Below are positions 63,116-64,000 of a DNA stretch of 64,000 nucleotides, piece by piece (positions within the stretch are counted from its first letter, which is position 1; each line of letters begins with the position of its first letter). Source of the stretch: Plantago ovata. Lineage: Eukaryota > Streptophyta > Magnoliopsida > Lamiales > Plantaginaceae. The DNA lies in assembly GCA_028274465.1 (NCBI GenBank), contig CM051456.1, positions 82,880,753-82,944,752 of the forward strand, given 5' to 3'. Position numbers and translations under genes: made by a program. The notes under the pieces are model-generated. The model had not been told where the DNA came from and ran no database searches. It was given only the letters and a program-made list of their open reading frames with translations.

Positions 63116-64000
63116 TTGGTGATATTGACAAACGCCAAGTGACTAGATCCAAGGTTTCTGCTACTCATGGACTTGCTGAAGAAGCAAATGTCGTAGAAGT
63201 AGAATCTTTGTTCTCTTGCTTTGTTTCAGAAATTGAACCCAAGACCATAGAAGAAGCTCTAAAGCATTCTGAATGGATCAAGGCAATGCAAGAAGAACTG
63301 GATCAATTTGAAAGGAACAAAGTCTGGAAACTTGTACCTCTTGCTGAAGGCAAGAAAGCTATTGGTACAAAGTGGGTGTCCAGAAACAAGCTGAGTGAGT
63401 CTGGTGAAGTAACAAAAAACAAAGCACGTTTAGTTTCTCAAGGTTACTGTGAGACTGAAGGATTGGACTATGATGAGTCTTATGCACCAATTGAAAGTTT
63501 GGATGCAATTAGACTTTTCTTGGCCTTTGCTGCTCACAATGACTTCATTGTTTATCAAATGGATGTTAAAAGTGCATTCTTGAATGGTGAACTTGCTGAA
63601 GAAGTCTACTTAGAACAACCCCCTGGCTTTGAACTTCCCTCAGAAACCAAGACGGTATACAAGCTTTAGAAAGCTGTATATGGTCTAAAGCAAGCACCAA
63701 GAGCTTGGTATGATACCTTGGCCAAGTTCTTACTGGATAATGGTTTCAAGAAAGGTGAAGTTGACAAAACCTTGTTTACCATGAACCATGATGGTAAAAT
63801 ACTCTTAGTTCAAATTTATGTGGATGACGTAATATTTGGATCTAAGGACAAGAAACTTTGTGATGATTTTGCCAAGCTCATGACAAATAAATTTGAAATG
63901 AGTATGATGGGAAAATTGAATTATTTCCTAGGATTGCAAGTCAAGCAACTCAAAGATGGAATATTCATAAATCAAGCAAAGTATGCGAAAGAAATGCTCA
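62914..64000 (+). pseudogene. Linker and RT of S3, one stop, cut by window end
   Basis: The frame from 62914 covers the PADELPQSSNVEQAHADEP linker and RT up to EEVYLEQPPGFELPSETK, with a TAG at 63667-63669 in place of the Lys or Gln codon. It continues as KAVYGLKQAPRAWYD, with the active site QIYVDDVIFGS at about 63810-63840 and MSMMGKLNYFLGLQ. Unlike S1 it lacks the frameshift at the VYLEQPP site. Confidence 0.85.

Larger units (their letters stand above)
58115..64000 (+). mobile_element. Sirevirus S3, 3' end outside window
   Basis: 5' LTR, iMet PBS, gag, protease, integrase and RT in order on the plus strand. It inserted into the S2 RT after ATTCC (58110-58114), the presumed TSD. An additional LTR at 60036 and a gap interrupt its gag. 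The window ends in RT. Confidence 0.88.

Noticed and set aside
1..64000. CRISPR arrays, tRNA or rRNA genes, bacterial operons
   Set aside because: None seen. tRNA-like matches are only primer binding sites of retrotransposons. Regular short repeats are LTR or ORF repeats.

Overview
The window is repeat-rich heterochromatin of a flowering plant, probably a eudicot (the lineage is a guess). No ordinary host gene, tRNA or rRNA gene was recognised. Nearly every base belongs to LTR retrotransposons inserted into one another. Support comes from two primer-binding-site types (tRNA-iMet, TGGTATCAGAGC; tRNA-Asp type, TGGCGCCGTTGCCGGGGA), 5-bp target-site duplications (TSDs) and recognisable gag, protease (PR), reverse transcriptase (RT), RNase H (RH) and integrase (IN) motifs. 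Two runs of exactly 100 N (3808-3907, 60182-60281) are scaffold gaps of unknown true size.

Layout. (1) 1-11355: 3' part of a Sirevirus-type Ty1/copia element, S1: pol, a hairpin-rich spacer, a very long decayed extra ORF, PPT and 3' LTR. It is interrupted at 3808-4888 by a gap, a Sirevirus LTR piece and an Athila-type LTR piece. (2) 11356-17343: a 5'-truncated Athila-type Ty3/gypsy element, E0, with PR, RT, RH, IN and a long 3' noncoding module. (3) A second Sirevirus copy, S2, now in three pieces (17344-19091, 37457-37526, about 57534-58114). S2 carries a solo Athila-type LTR (19092-37456, TSD TCTAC). That LTR is split by a Tekay/Del chromovirus (19584-36565, minus strand, TSD TTTTT). The chromovirus pol is split by a non-autonomous gag-PR element, E1 (24061-30483, minus strand, TSD GTCAC). 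(4) 37527-57533: a rearranged block of two inverted copies of a gag-PR-ORF2 element, G1 (plus) and G1' (minus). G1' is split by a full-length relative, G2 (48142-56337). (5) 58115-64000: another Sirevirus, S3, inserted in the S2 RT and itself hit by another LTR at 60036.

How the parts relate. E0 encodes the full Athila enzyme set. E1, G1 and G2 keep Athila-like gag and protease but lack RT, RH and IN, so they probably depended on an E0-like partner. They share with E0 a 1.3-1.5 kb 3' noncoding module containing repeated hairpins, PPT-like runs, a homopurine tract and a hairpin before the PPT whose stem shows a compensatory change. G1, G1' and G2 also carry what looks like a second transcription unit: an array of GC-rich palindromes, a leader, a conserved 533-545 nt leader intron, and an ORF2 with a good start context. 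The Sirevirus copies S2 and S3 share an 80-nt GT-AG segment between gag and protease that contains the gag stop and whose removal would restore the reading frame.

Most coding regions are broken. Many nonsense codons look like C-to-T changes, as expected in methylated repeats.
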